From Oscillospiraceae bacterium (GTDB lineage Bacteria > Bacillota > Clostridia > Oscillospirales > Ruminococcaceae), in the NCBI GenBank assembly GCA_900752435.1, contig CAADVD010000038.1, positions 1 to 64,000 of the forward strand: DNA of 64,000 bases, written 5' to 3'. How positions within the stretch are numbered: position 1 is the stretch's first letter; each line of letters opens with the position of its first letter. Shown piece after piece: positions 8,662-18,184 of the stretch. The notes under the pieces were generated by a model. The model made no database searches and was not told the origin of the DNA. It saw only the letters and a program-made list of their open reading frames with translations. The position numbers were made by a program, and so were the translations under genes.

Positions 8662-9183
8662 TTACTTAGCGGGCTTTGAGGCAATGAACATGGTGAGACT
8701 TCTGCCTTCCATCTTCGGCTGCTTTTCAACAACGCCTACTTCGCTGCAATCATTCTTGAAGCGTTCGAGCAAACCTTTGCCAAGCTCCGGATGCGCCAGT
8801 TCACGGCCGCGGTAACGGACGGAAACCTTTACCTTATTTCCGGCTGACAAGAATTTTTTAGCCGCATTGACCTTCGTATCAAAGTCGTGGGTATCGATGT
8901 TCAGAGACATGCGCACCTCTTTGATCTCGATGGTTTTCTGATTCTTTCTGGCTTCTTTTTCACGTTTCGCCTGCTCATAACGGTATTTGCCGTAATCCAT
9001 GATGCGGCACACCGGCGGTTTTGCCTGCGGCGCAATGTTCACCAAATCGAGGTTTTTCGAGTTGGCAATGTTCATGGCCTCTCGGGTCGGCATAATGCCA
9101 AGCTGGGAACCGTCTGCGTCAACGACGCGGATTTCCTTGTCGCGAATTTGCTCATTGATGAGTAGCTCTCTGTTGTTGCTAAT
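8662..9183 (-). CDS. infC: Translation initiation factor IF-3, with ATT start codon
   Basis: IF-3 binds the 30S subunit, prevents subunit joining and checks start codons. The protein begins (M)SNNRELLINEQIRDKEIRVVD, the normal family N-terminus, and has LGIMPTREAM, CRIMDYGKYRYEQ and a C-terminal domain ending in a Met-Phe-Ile-Ala segment. The start is read as ATT at 9181-9183, with GGAGGTG exactly seven bases upstream. ATG codons further upstream (9210, 9402) would add sequence foreign to the family and run through the leader hairpin. A non-AUG start is a known hallmark of infC, used for autoregulation. The product is 173 residues. Confidence 0.95.
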   Translation of the reverse strand: MSNNRELLINEQIRDKEIRVVDADGSQLGIMPTREAMNIANSKNLDLVNIAPQAKPPVCRIMDYGKYRYEQAKREKEARKNQKTIEIKEVRMSLNIDTHDFDTKVNAAKKFLSAGNKVKVSVRYRGRELAHPELGKGLLERFKNDCSEVGVVEKQPKMEGRSLTMFIASKPAK

Positions 9184-9206
9184 TGTCAAGCACCTCCATG
9201 CCCTTT

Positions 9207-9244
9207 TCATAATAAACAAAGCGTAGACTACGAACAGTCCACGC
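9207..9244 (-). terminator. Terminator-like hairpin in the infC leader (attenuator)
   Basis: On the minus strand a 9-bp stem (arms 9236-9244 and 9221-9229, GCGTGGACT pairing with AGTCTACGC including one G-U) with a 6-base loop is followed by the T-rich run TTTGTTTATT. It lies between the infC promoter and its start codon. The hexamer GTGGAC of the 5' arm is repeated upstream at 9285-9290 and could pair with the 3' arm instead. That makes mutually exclusive terminator and antiterminator forms possible. A 7-bp hairpin at 9268-9285 lies between them. This resembles the known L20 leader attenuation of Firmicutes. Confidence 0.65.
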
Positions 9245-9381
9245 CTCCAATACGCAAATGTAACCGGCGGATTCAAACGAACCCGTCCACATTGTTCGGT
9301 ATTGACCCATGCAGTAATACAAAGTAGCTGTACACCCATAGGTGAGAACGTTTTGTGCTGTTCTGCTTTGTTTTCTAATCT

Positions 9382-9410
9382 ATTATAGCAGGACACATCC
9401 ACAATGTCAA
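9382..9410 (-). promoter_or_regulatory. Promoter of infC-rpmI-rplT
   Basis: Minus-strand TTGACA (9405-9410), a spacer of exactly 17 bases, and TATAAT (9382-9387): a perfect match to the vegetative sigma-A consensus. Transcription would start near 9375, giving a leader of about 190 bases before the ATT start codon. Confidence 0.9.
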
Positions 9411-9465
9411 TTGGTTGTTTTGCACGAATGCGCCCTGCTCTTTTTAAAGTTTATACACAAAACAT

Positions 9466-12400
9466 TCAATCATCCACATGAATCTCTTTGGACAGAAACA
9501 GCGAATAGATGAGACATTCCTTGACCGAACAGTCAAAATACTGCCCCAGTGCTTCCCGGTAGATGCGAAGCTGGTCGCCGTAGCGTTCCACAAAATCTTC
9601 CTCATAAACCAGACGGTCGGTTTTGTAATCGACAATCACAAGGCCGTCTTCTTCCTCGAACACGGAGTCGGCGATGCCCTGCATCAGCACCTTTTCTTCG
9701 CGGAATGAAGCGGAAATCTCCGCGTTCACTTCTGCGGCCGGAATCTCATAGATGAACTGGTATTCCCGATAGAAGCGGCGCGCGTGCAGCATGCGGTGCA
9801 GTAAGGACGATTCCAGAAACGCTTGAATCTTTTTGCGGTTGAGCACCGCCGCTTCTTCTTCCGTAAGAAATCCCTGCTCCATTAAGCGGTTGATTTCCGC
9901 GCCCAAGTCGGTTTTGGCTGAAGCGAAGTCGGCGTACTGCATAAAGCTGTGCAAAATGGTGCCACGCTGAGCACCGGTCAGCGTGCCGCTTTCGTTTAAG
10001 GACAGCTCCGGCAGGTCGGTAATGCGGTTTTCCTGCTTGGCTTTGGCGATTTTGGTCACCGTCACTTTGGCCGGAAGCTCGGTCAGCTCGCGATAGGGAT
10101 ATTCATAAGCAAGCGAACGGCGCAGGGTGTCAACGATGTGTTCATCCGGCAAAACGGTAAAGGTGAGTTTTGCCTCTTCCTGCTGGGACGCACCGCTTCC
10201 ATCCGCGCGGATACAGCGGATAAACGAGGGCCTCGGAGAGTCGGTCAGGGCGCTGGTTTCCTCCGGAAAGGCTTCGCGCAGGCTCTGGGTCTGACAGAGC
10301 GCGGCAATGAGCCAGCCGAAATAGCTCCGCTGCTGCAACAGTTGGAACGGCGTTACACCGCCGCGAAACGCCACGGACTGCGCAATTCTTTCAACTTGTT
10401 TGGGTATGTCCTCATGCGCGCCAACGAGAATCAGTTTTTCCTTGGCACGCGTGAGCGCCACGTAGAGGGTGCGCATTTCCTCGGACAGCGTTTCGCGCCG
10501 AGCCGCCAGCTTGACGGCTTCAAAGGGCAGGTTGGAGTATTCCTTCATCTCCTCCGGCTTGCGGATGTTCATGCCGAAGCCATAGGTGCTGTTGAGCAGA
10601 TACGGTTTGTGTACGTCCATCAGGTTGAAGCCCTTGGCGCAGTCGGCCACAATGCAAATCGGAAATTCCAATCCCTTGGAACCGTGAATGGATAAAATGC
10701 GCACCACATCCGCGTGTTCCGAAACGGTGTTGGCGCAACTGAAGTCCTCGCCGCGTTCCACTGCGCGGTCAATGAACCGAATGAAGCCGTCCAGCCCTTT
10801 GTAGCCGATTTTTTCATAGCTTTCCGCATAGCTCAACAGCAAGCGCAGATTGGCGCGCTTCTGCTCGCCGGACACCATGGATTCCACCACGAACAAAAAG
10901 CCCGTCTGGTCGTAAATCCGCTGAATCAGCCGGTCAACCGACAACACCGCCGCCTGCTCACGCAAGGCTGTGAACGTCTGCAAAAACGACTGGCACTGCA
11001 CATCTCCCTCCTGCGCCAGCAGATGCATATTCAGATAGAGCGGCGCTTTGCGGTCGGGCAGACGAATGGCCGCCAAATCATCCGGTGTAAACCCGAACAT
11101 CGGCGACAACAGCACGGAAAACAACGGAATATCCAACAAGGGATTATCCAGTACGCGCAGTAAATCGAGCATCACGGAGATTTCAAAGGAATCAAAATAG
11201 CCGTTGGTCGCTTCTGCGTAGCAGGAAATGCCGCGCTCCTTGAGCTTGTCCACATAACGCTGGGTTTTGCCCTTTTTGGCGCGAAGCAGAATACAGAAGT
11301 CTCGGTAGGTGCACGGGCGCATCCGGCCGCCGTCCTGCACGGGGTATCCCTCCTGCACCATCCGTTCAATCAGAGCGGCCACATAGGCGGCTTCTTGGTC
11401 CTGTCCGTTGTTGGCAGTACCCTCCGATTCCTCTGTCTGAGCAGAACCGTTCTCCAGATTCAGAAAATGAATTTCAGCTTCTGCATGGTTGTATTCGAGA
11501 TAGGACGCACCGGCAACCAGCTCTTCCTCCGCATCATAGGAAAGGTCACCCAACTGTTCGGTCATCAGCGTGCCAAACAGCAGATTGACGGTGTCAGTCA
11601 CCTCCCGACGGCTTCGGAAGTTGTTTTGCAGAAGAATTTTGGCGCAGGACGGCTCCTGCCCGGAATCGGCATGATAATCCGGAAAGAGTTTTTTGCGCCG
11701 GACAAACAAATCCGGCACGGCGTTGCGGAAACGGTAAATGCTCTGCTTGACGTCGCCCACCAAAAAGAGATTTTGACTGTCAGTGAGAACCGCATCGGAA
11801 TCAATGGAGATTTCGTCGCTTCCTTTGGACAGCGCCCAGAAAATCAGATTTTGCACCAGATTTAAGTCTTGGCATTCGTCCACCATGATTTCTTCATAAA
11901 ACGCGGAGAGAGATTTTGCCAGCTCCGTTTTCTGGTAGGTTGTTTCCGTTTTGTGGATGAGCAGACGCAGGGCAAAATGCTCCAAATCGGAGAAATCCAA
12001 AATACTGCGGTTTATTTTTTCCACCGCAAAACGGCGGTCAAATTCGGCCACGACATCAAACAGCACGGTGATTTTTTCGCGCAGAAAAATCAAATCCTCG
12101 CGCAGTTCTTCCTCTGTGGTTATCAGGTATTTTTCCGCCAGTTCAGCCAGCACATCCGTACCGGACTGGCGCAAAGACTTGATGCGCTCCAAATACTCCT
12201 TATCCTCGTAACCGCGAAGCGCGCCAAGACGCATTTTTTCATACGTTTGCGCAATGGAACACGCCCTATCCCAATCGCCCTCCTGCAAGGCATTTTGGAT
12301 GCGGATGGATGTATCCAAATCGTTTTCCAGCGGTTCGCCGTATTTTTTTTGTACCGCCTCGTCTGCGGCAACGAGCTGGAGTGCATACTGCAAATAGGAA

Positions 12401-13071
12401 ACGGCTGTCTCCAGCAAATGATGGACATGGTCAACCACCAATGCGCCCCAGTCCGTTTCCAAAAACGGCCGCTCGGTTTCATACATGGACAAAAAACGCT
12501 TTAAGCAGTCGAGCGGATAGGGATAGGAGCGAATGAACGAAAACACCGCCGCCAGCACCTCCAACAGCCGGCGGTCATCCTTGGCGGCAAAGGAATCCGC
12601 TAAGGACAGAAAGTCCGCTTCCCCTTTGGCATAGCGATCCTCCACCACCTGCTCCAGCACATCGGCCTGCAAAATCTGCAATTCGTTTTCCTCCGCCACA
12701 CGGTAATTGGCCGGAAGCTCCAGCGTTTGGAAATTTTCTCTGACCAGCTCACCGCACAGAGAATCAATCGTGCCGATTTTTGCCTTGGACAGCAAAAGCT
12801 GCTGGGACTGGTAAAGTGCGTTTTCCGGCTCCTGCTCCAGCAAGTCGGCCAGCTTTTGCTCGATGCGCTGTTTCATTTCGATGGACGCGGCTTTGGTGAA
12901 GGTCACCATCACCAGCCGTTCCGCGCTGACCGGATTGTCACCGGTGAGAAGCTCAATGACGCGTTGGGTGAGCACAGCCGTTTTGCCGCTTCCCGCCGCC
13001 GCAGACACAAGAACGTTTTTGCCGCGGACATCAATGGCGTTTTGCTGAGCGGGTGTGAATTTCATCGCCAT
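9466..13071 (-). CDS. addA: AddA helicase-nuclease subunit
   Basis: Large subunit of the AddAB enzyme, which resects double-strand breaks until Chi and loads RecA. The protein has 1201 residues. Walker A AAAGSGKTAVL lies near residue 25, with UvrD-type helicase motifs DECQDLNLVQ, VGDVKQSIYRFR and a C-terminal TLYVALTRAKEKLIL. The RecB-family nuclease domain at the C-terminus contains VIVDYKTDR, the catalytic D...DxK motif. I chose ATG 13071 because GGGAGGAG lies six bases upstream. It begins 13 bases after the end of addB, the standard pair order. Confidence 0.97.
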   Translation of the reverse strand: MAMKFTPAQQNAIDVRGKNVLVSAAAGSGKTAVLTQRVIELLTGDNPVSAERLVMVTFTKAASIEMKQRIEQKLADLLEQEPENALYQSQQLLLSKAKIGTIDSLCGELVRENFQTLELPANYRVAEENELQILQADVLEQVVEDRYAKGEADFLSLADSFAAKDDRRLLEVLAAVFSFIRSYPYPLDCLKRFLSMYETERPFLETDWGALVVDHVHHLLETAVSYLQYALQLVAADEAVQKKYGEPLENDLDTSIRIQNALQEGDWDRACSIAQTYEKMRLGALRGYEDKEYLERIKSLRQSGTDVLAELAEKYLITTEEELREDLIFLREKITVLFDVVAEFDRRFAVEKINRSILDFSDLEHFALRLLIHKTETTYQKTELAKSLSAFYEEIMVDECQDLNLVQNLIFWALSKGSDEISIDSDAVLTDSQNLFLVGDVKQSIYRFRNAVPDLFVRRKKLFPDYHADSGQEPSCAKILLQNNFRSRREVTDTVNLLFGTLMTEQLGDLSYDAEEELVAGASYLEYNHAEAEIHFLNLENGSAQTEESEGTANNGQDQEAAYVAALIERMVQEGYPVQDGGRMRPCTYRDFCILLRAKKGKTQRYVDKLKERGISCYAEATNGYFDSFEISVMLDLLRVLDNPLLDIPLFSVLLSPMFGFTPDDLAAIRLPDRKAPLYLNMHLLAQEGDVQCQSFLQTFTALREQAAVLSVDRLIQRIYDQTGFLFVVESMVSGEQKRANLRLLLSYAESYEKIGYKGLDGFIRFIDRAVERGEDFSCANTVSEHADVVRILSIHGSKGLEFPICIVADCAKGFNLMDVHKPYLLNSTYGFGMNIRKPEEMKEYSNLPFEAVKLAARRETLSEEMRTLYVALTRAKEKLILVGAHEDIPKQVERIAQSVAFRGGVTPFQLLQQRSYFGWLIAALCQTQSLREAFPEETSALTDSPRPSFIRCIRADGSGASQQEEAKLTFTVLPDEHIVDTLRRSLAYEYPYRELTELPAKVTVTKIAKAKQENRITDLPELSLNESGTLTGAQRGTILHSFMQYADFASAKTDLGAEINRLMEQGFLTEEEAAVLNRKKIQAFLESSLLHRMLHARRFYREYQFIYEIPAAEVNAEISASFREEKVLMQGIADSVFEEEDGLVIVDYKTDRLVYEEDFVERYGDQLRIYREALGQYFDCSVKECLIYSLFLSKEIHVDD

Positions 13072-13084
13072 ACGTTGCTCCTCC

Positions 13085-16000
13085 CTATTTGTTTGCCTGC
13101 TGTTTGTCCAAATAGGCAAACAGGTCTTTCTTCTTCAAGTCCAGATACTCGCGCACCGGATCGTTCGGTTCAAAGCCGCAGCTATGCTGGAACGGGCAAA
13201 AATCACACCCGTTGACACTGCGTCCGACAAGCGGTTTGGCTTCGATGTTGCCGCTGTACAGCTCGCTCACCATCTGCGCAATGCTGTGTTCCACCGACGC
13301 AAACAGCTTGCCGATTTGCTCTTCCGTGAGCAGAACCTCCATGCTGGCGGCGCTGAAAAATTCTTCGTTGGCACGGTGTTCTACAAACACGCCGTCTTTT
13401 AGGTTTTGCGCCTTGTCAAACGCCGCTTTTTTCACGGAAACCGGCGTGTAAACGCCCTGCAAATCCGGTTCCATCGCTTTGACCACCTGTTCGTTGTCAA
13501 GCACCACGCCTTTCATGCGGTAATGGGCGGTGACAGCCTGTTCACGGTCGCGGTCATTCGCATGGCGATTAAGCTTTTCGTTGAGGTCGCTGGCCGGCAT
13601 GTACAGCGCGCCTGCACCGCGCACCTGCCGATAGCGGCCAACTCCGTTTTTCTCCAAGCACAGCAGATACAAAAACATTTGCAGATTCATGCCATTGATG
13701 ATGTCGGCAAGTTTGAATTCCTTTGTGCCGGTTTTGTAGTCAATGATGCGGATAAAGGTTTCACCCTGCTCGTTTTGGTAGCTGTCCACACGGTCAATGA
13801 TGCCTTGGATGCGGATGGTGATGCCGTCCTCCGAAGTGAAGGTGTACGGTTTGACTTCGCCCGAACCGCCGATTTGACACTCAAAATCCGTTGGCTGAAA
13901 CGCGCTGTTTTGCAGTTCCTCAAACAGTCGTTGGATGAGCACAAATACGCTCTTTTGAAGGCGTTCGTACAAATACCGGAAGCGTTTACTCTGATGCTCG
14001 TAGCCGCCCATGCGTTTGGCGTATTCATCCACCGCCTGTTTGATGAGCGTGCGGATTTGCTTTTCATCAAACTGATGGAAATCGGTGATTTGCGTGCAGA
14101 CATGGTAGAGAATATCGTGTACAATCGTGCCGCGGCTGACGGCGCTGAGCTCGATTTTTTCGCGCCTTTTCAGGCCAAGGCCATGCTCGCAGAAATAGCG
14201 GAACTTGCACTTGTGATACGCTTCCACGCGCGTCGGCGACATGGTCACCCGTTGGCCGAACAACTCGCGCGCCGTTTCCCGATTGCGCAGACGAAACGCA
14301 CCCCGATTGAGCTGGCGGGCAATGCCGGCCATGCGCGGTGCATAGGCCGGATCTGTGGAAAAGCATTCTTTGAGAGAAGCGGTCAGGACATCGTCCTGCC
14401 GGAATTGATAGGCCAACACGGAGAAGGCGCTCTGTTTCGTTTTGCAGAAAAACAGGCGGTCAAGATCATCGGTATCTGTGATACTCTCGCTTCCGAACAT
14501 CCGCTTGAGCTGGGCGTACAGATAGGAGGGCGCCATGGAGGTACCCTTGATGTCGGCTTTGCGCGCAGAGAGATAAAGGCGTTCGGATGGGGTAGTGAGC
14601 GCTTTGTAGGCGATGAATTTTTCCTCCTTAATGCGTTCTTTCAGCGGTTTGGATAGCCCTAAACCGAGAACTTCAATCAGTTCGCGCCGCTCTGTGTCGG
14701 TGTAAATACCGGTGTTGTCGGGAATGTGCGGAAACACCTTGTCGTTCACACCAAGGATAAACACAACTTTCGGACAATCGGTGCGGATGCGCTCCGCACT
14801 GCCGACGGTTACGCTGTCGAGTGTTTGCGGAATGGTACCCAAATCAAGCTTGCTGACAACTAAGGAAAACAGCTCCGCATAGCGTTTGGCGCTCATCGCG
14901 TGGTCACCGATGGCCGATGTCAGCACCTGCGCAATTTGCCCAATCATTTCCCAGACACGGCGGTATTCGTCTGCCAGCACCAAATCAGCGGATATTGCTT
15001 CGTTTAAGCCTGCCAGCTTTTGATTGACCGCTTCACGCACACCCAGCTCCTGCAAAAACGCCAGCAGCGCCCGGCTCATGGTGCGCACATCGCTTCCCTG
15101 CATCCGTCCAGCAAAGCGTTCCAGCGCGTCCACCACCGTCTGGCGAATCCGATTCAGCGCCGCCAGCGTTTCCTCCTGCTCGCACTGCTGTTCCTCGCCG
15201 CGCGGCGGATTCACGCCGAAAATGCTGAATGTAAACGGCCGCTTCCAGTCCTCCGGCTTCAAATCCCAGAGATAGGCGTAATTTTCCAGTCTGCTGATTT
15301 CCGTCACGGAAAACGGCGTCAAACCGCATTTGAGCAGGGACAGCACCGCGTCCGTCGAAACGCCCTGCACAGCACAGGACAGCGCCCATTCCACCATGCG
15401 CATCAACGGATTTTGGGCGGCGGATTTGCGGGTGTCCAAATAGAACGGCACTTCGTATTTTTCAAACGCTGTTTCCAAGCAGGAACGATAGCTGGCCAAA
15501 TCGCGCGTAATGACAACCATATCCCGATAGCGGTATTGTCCACTCTCAGCCAAACCACGAATGGCCGCCAGCACATAGTCCACCTCGTCGTATTCGTTGG
15601 CCGCCAGCACCGCTGTGACGCTGTCGTTTGTTCCCTCAAACGGCAAAATCACACTTTCAAATACGTTCTGTTCCAAATGAGCGAGCGCCGGTGTGCGGAA
15701 GCGATGGTTTTCCCTCAGCACCTCCGGTGCAGCTATGCGCACCTGCTCCCTCCGCGCCAACTGAGTCAAATCCGCATACGTCTGATTGACGCAGTAAAAC
15801 AGGCTGTTTTCTCCGCCGACGTGGTCGGTGCAAAGCGTAATGGTGGTGTCCTGTGCCTGCTTCATCATCAGCCGGATCAGTGCGTATTCTTTTTCCGTGA
15901 AACCCTTGAATTCGTCAATAAACACCACAGTTCCGGCAAAATACTGCTTCTGACGAATCCATTCGGCGGCTTTGCTCAAATCGTCCAGCGCATCCTTGTA

Positions 16001-16507
16001 CCGCTCGGATAACAGCGCTTCATATGTATCGTAAATCAGCGAAATGTCCTGCGACTTTTGCTTGAGCCGGCCATCGGGCAAATCGCCAATGCGCCGTTCA
16101 AAGTCAAGGGTGGTACAATCCGCGTTTTTCAGTTCACCAATTAAATCAACCATGTTCTGCGCAAACGGCGTATGCTTCATCGCACGTCCGTACACCTGAA
16201 GCTTGTCCTTAACCTCATGAAGGGCCAAATCCATCAAAATCAGCTTCACGCAGTCGTCCGCGTAATCACCGCTTACGCCGCCGAATTCCTTGAACAGATT
16301 GTGCGCCAAGCGCGTGAAGCTCAGCACCTGTACCTGCCGGAATATTTTTGCACCGAGTGCATCGTAATAGCTGCGCTCGGTTTCAAAGGTAAACTGCTCC
16401 GGCACAAAGAGGTACACGCGCTTGCCCTCTTGCGCCGCCTTTGCAATGCGCGCACGCACCTGCGTGGACTTGCCGGTTCCTGCCCGTCCCATGATAAAAT
16501 GCACCAT
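13085..16507 (-). CDS. addB: AddB helicase-nuclease subunit
   Basis: Second subunit of AddAB, about 1140 residues. The N-terminus MVHFIMGRAGTGKST gives a Walker A motif. The C-terminal nuclease domain has IRIIDYKTGTKEF. The four cysteines of the AddB iron-sulfur cluster are visible: one in EAYHKCKFRYFC near residue 770-780, and three in CDFCPFQHSCGF close to the end. ATG 16507 is preferred over 16534: it has GGAGGT six bases upstream and begins directly at the ATPase motif. It is upstream of and close to addA. Confidence 0.96.
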   Translation of the reverse strand: MVHFIMGRAGTGKSTQVRARIAKAAQEGKRVYLFVPEQFTFETERSYYDALGAKIFRQVQVLSFTRLAHNLFKEFGGVSGDYADDCVKLILMDLALHEVKDKLQVYGRAMKHTPFAQNMVDLIGELKNADCTTLDFERRIGDLPDGRLKQKSQDISLIYDTYEALLSERYKDALDDLSKAAEWIRQKQYFAGTVVFIDEFKGFTEKEYALIRLMMKQAQDTTITLCTDHVGGENSLFYCVNQTYADLTQLARREQVRIAAPEVLRENHRFRTPALAHLEQNVFESVILPFEGTNDSVTAVLAANEYDEVDYVLAAIRGLAESGQYRYRDMVVITRDLASYRSCLETAFEKYEVPFYLDTRKSAAQNPLMRMVEWALSCAVQGVSTDAVLSLLKCGLTPFSVTEISRLENYAYLWDLKPEDWKRPFTFSIFGVNPPRGEEQQCEQEETLAALNRIRQTVVDALERFAGRMQGSDVRTMSRALLAFLQELGVREAVNQKLAGLNEAISADLVLADEYRRVWEMIGQIAQVLTSAIGDHAMSAKRYAELFSLVVSKLDLGTIPQTLDSVTVGSAERIRTDCPKVVFILGVNDKVFPHIPDNTGIYTDTERRELIEVLGLGLSKPLKERIKEEKFIAYKALTTPSERLYLSARKADIKGTSMAPSYLYAQLKRMFGSESITDTDDLDRLFFCKTKQSAFSVLAYQFRQDDVLTASLKECFSTDPAYAPRMAGIARQLNRGAFRLRNRETARELFGQRVTMSPTRVEAYHKCKFRYFCEHGLGLKRREKIELSAVSRGTIVHDILYHVCTQITDFHQFDEKQIRTLIKQAVDEYAKRMGGYEHQSKRFRYLYERLQKSVFVLIQRLFEELQNSAFQPTDFECQIGGSGEVKPYTFTSEDGITIRIQGIIDRVDSYQNEQGETFIRIIDYKTGTKEFKLADIINGMNLQMFLYLLCLEKNGVGRYRQVRGAGALYMPASDLNEKLNRHANDRDREQAVTAHYRMKGVVLDNEQVVKAMEPDLQGVYTPVSVKKAAFDKAQNLKDGVFVEHRANEEFFSAASMEVLLTEEQIGKLFASVEHSIAQMVSELYSGNIEAKPLVGRSVNGCDFCPFQHSCGFEPNDPVREYLDLKKKDLFAYLDKQQANK

Positions 16508-16541
16508 CGCCGTACCTCCGTCCTGTTTTTTCACTACGGCT

Positions 16542-16550
16542 ATTGTATCA
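16542..16550 (-). promoter_or_regulatory. Possible extended -10 promoter for addBA
   Basis: Minus strand TGATACAAT (TGn plus a 5/6 -10 hexamer) lies 35 bases upstream of the addB start. A convincing -35 box is not seen, so the call rests on the extended -10. Confidence 0.4.
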
Positions 16551-16557
16551 CAAAATC

Positions 16558-16584
16558 GCTCCGAAAAAAAGTGCGTTACTTTTT
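16558..16584 (-). terminator. Weak terminator at the end of spoIIR
   Basis: AAAAAGT and ACTTTTT pair across a five-base loop on the minus strand, followed by further T residues; the hairpin includes the spoIIR stop codon. The stem is almost all A-T, so termination is probably partial. Confidence 0.35.
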
Positions 16585-17238
16585 GGTATTATCGGAAAAG
16601 GTATTTTTGAGCTTTTCCCACAGCTCCACCACCGCAAACTCTACCTTATATTCCTGCGGCTGTTCAATGATTTGCGTTTGCTCCTGCGTCAGATTGGCAT
16701 TTTTCAGTTCCTCCTCCGGCATCGCGGCAGGCAGGCACAGCGGCGGATACAGCACACACCACCAGTTGTGTCCCTCTGCCGCACCGATGGTGATGCGCAG
16801 TGCATCATACCGTCCGGCAGGCAAGCTGAACTGCTCATACTGCCTTGTTTCAAAGAACATATTGCAAAGCTCCGCTTTTACAGAATAGTCGTAGCCCTGT
16901 TTGCGGATTTCCTCTTCGGCAATTCGCGTGATGTCGTCAAGGTGTTCTTCCGCCTGCTGTTTGGCGTCCTCTACGGAGCCGTCACACACAAACAAATCGC
17001 CCGTTTCTTCCAGAATGCGGTCGCGCACTTTGATTTTCAGCGCCTGATCCTCTGCGGTATCCGAGTTGGCCAGAATATGCAGCCGAAGCACGCTTTCGCG
17101 AATTTGCGCGCAATCGCTGGTAAAGCCTGTCATGATGCTGACGCAGATGGAAACGAGCAGTCCGATTCCCAACGCCAGCATCATTTTCCCATAAGTCTGT
17201 TTGCTCTGTTCCGCTTTTTTCATAAATTCCAATTTCAT
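16576..17238 (-). CDS. spoIIR: Stage II sporulation protein R
   Basis: In Bacillus, SpoIIR is the secreted forespore signal that activates SpoIIGA in the mother cell, which then cleaves pro-sigma-E. This 220-residue protein has one N-terminal membrane segment (about residues 19-38) and then the family's core, SVLRLHILANSDTAEDQALKIKVRDRIL, here split between residues ~48 and ~75, followed by EETGDLF. Its presence is the main evidence that the organism makes endospores. It lies 55 bases after ispE. A second in-frame ATG at 17223 is possible. Sporulation-specific control (sigma-F) would be expected, but I do not see a clear sigma-F box. Confidence 0.93.
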   Translation of the reverse strand: MKLEFMKKAEQSKQTYGKMMLALGIGLLVSICVSIMTGFTSDCAQIRESVLRLHILANSDTAEDQALKIKVRDRILEETGDLFVCDGSVEDAKQQAEEHLDDITRIAEEEIRKQGYDYSVKAELCNMFFETRQYEQFSLPAGRYDALRITIGAAEGHNWWCVLYPPLCLPAAMPEEELKNANLTQEQTQIIEQPQEYKVEFAVVELWEKLKNTFSDNTKK

Positions 17239-17293
17239 AAAAATCCGCCCTTACTCTGTTTGTTGACCAGAGTATGGACGGAAAATATTGGTG

Positions 17294-18172
17294 TTATTCA
17301 GCAGTCACAATCTGCGGCCCATGCGCCGCCGGTTTGCACAGAAAAACCTCTGTATAACGAGTACGCAGTTTTTGCTCGCATTCGTACGCGCGGCCGCGGT
17401 CAGAGAAAATACCGAACACTGCGGAACCGCTTCCGGTCATCATGGCACCCTTTGCTCCCATGCTCATCATCAGATGGCGGATGGAGCGCACCTCCGGTAC
17501 GCCGCAAACGCGTTCCAGCGCATTGTACATCGCCGCACAGACACCGGACAAATCCTGACACTCCACCGCGCGCACCATCGCATCCAAATCCAACTGCGGC
17601 GGTATCCGAAGGCGGTCAAACTCCGCAAATGCACGCTGGGTACTCACGCCGATGGACGGTTTGGCAATCACCAGCTCACAGTCGGGCAAAGCGGTAATGG
17701 GGGTGATGCACTCGCCGATCCCCTCCACCTTTGCCGTACCGCCCACGAGACAAAACGGAATGTCCGCGCCGATTCGCGCACCAATGGCGCACAGCGTTTC
17801 CAGCGACAGCTTGGCATCGTACAGCGCATTCAATCCAACCAGCACACCGGCGCCGTCTGCACTTCCGCCCGCCATTCCGGCCTGCTGAGGAATGACCTTT
17901 TGGATGTGCATTTGCACACCGGCTTCCGGCTGTCCGATATGCGTGAAAAACGCCTGCGCACATCGATGGCAAATGTTGCGTTCATCGCAGGGAATGGTTG
18001 GGTTGTCGCAGGTGAGTGTGATGCCGGATGGTTGCTTTTGAAGCGTGACAGTATCGTACAAATCCACTGTTTGCATGAGCATCTTCAGCAGATGGTAGTT
18101 TTTCTCATTTAGTCCCACAATGTCGAGCGCCAGATTGATTTTGGCCGGCGCTTTGACGGTGACGGTGTGCAT
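17294..18172 (-). CDS. ispE: 4-diphosphocytidyl-2-C-methyl-D-erythritol kinase
   Basis: Fourth step of the MEP isoprenoid pathway: phosphorylates CDP-methylerythritol. A GHMP kinase of about 292 residues: KAPAKINLALDIVG at the N-terminus, the ATP-binding glycine loop QQAGMAGGSADGAGVL near residue 95, and a C-terminal MTGSGSAVFGIF. ATG 18172 is preferred over 18178 because GGAGGA is then at proper spacing. It lies six bases (or less) from the end of the VOC gene, so it is in the same transcript. The MEP pathway fits a clostridium. Confidence 0.96.
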   Translation of the reverse strand: MHTVTVKAPAKINLALDIVGLNEKNYHLLKMLMQTVDLYDTVTLQKQPSGITLTCDNPTIPCDERNICHRCAQAFFTHIGQPEAGVQMHIQKVIPQQAGMAGGSADGAGVLVGLNALYDAKLSLETLCAIGARIGADIPFCLVGGTAKVEGIGECITPITALPDCELVIAKPSIGVSTQRAFAEFDRLRIPPQLDLDAMVRAVECQDLSGVCAAMYNALERVCGVPEVRSIRHLMMSMGAKGAMMTGSGSAVFGIFSDRGRAYECEQKLRTRYTEVFLCKPAAHGPQIVTAE

Positions 18173-18184
18173 GCTCATTCCTCC

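Noticed and set aside
13406..16012. Long plus-strand frames of 416 and 330 codons opposite addB
   Set aside because: They are antisense to a clear AddB with all motifs and have no ribosome-binding sites or recognisable domains.
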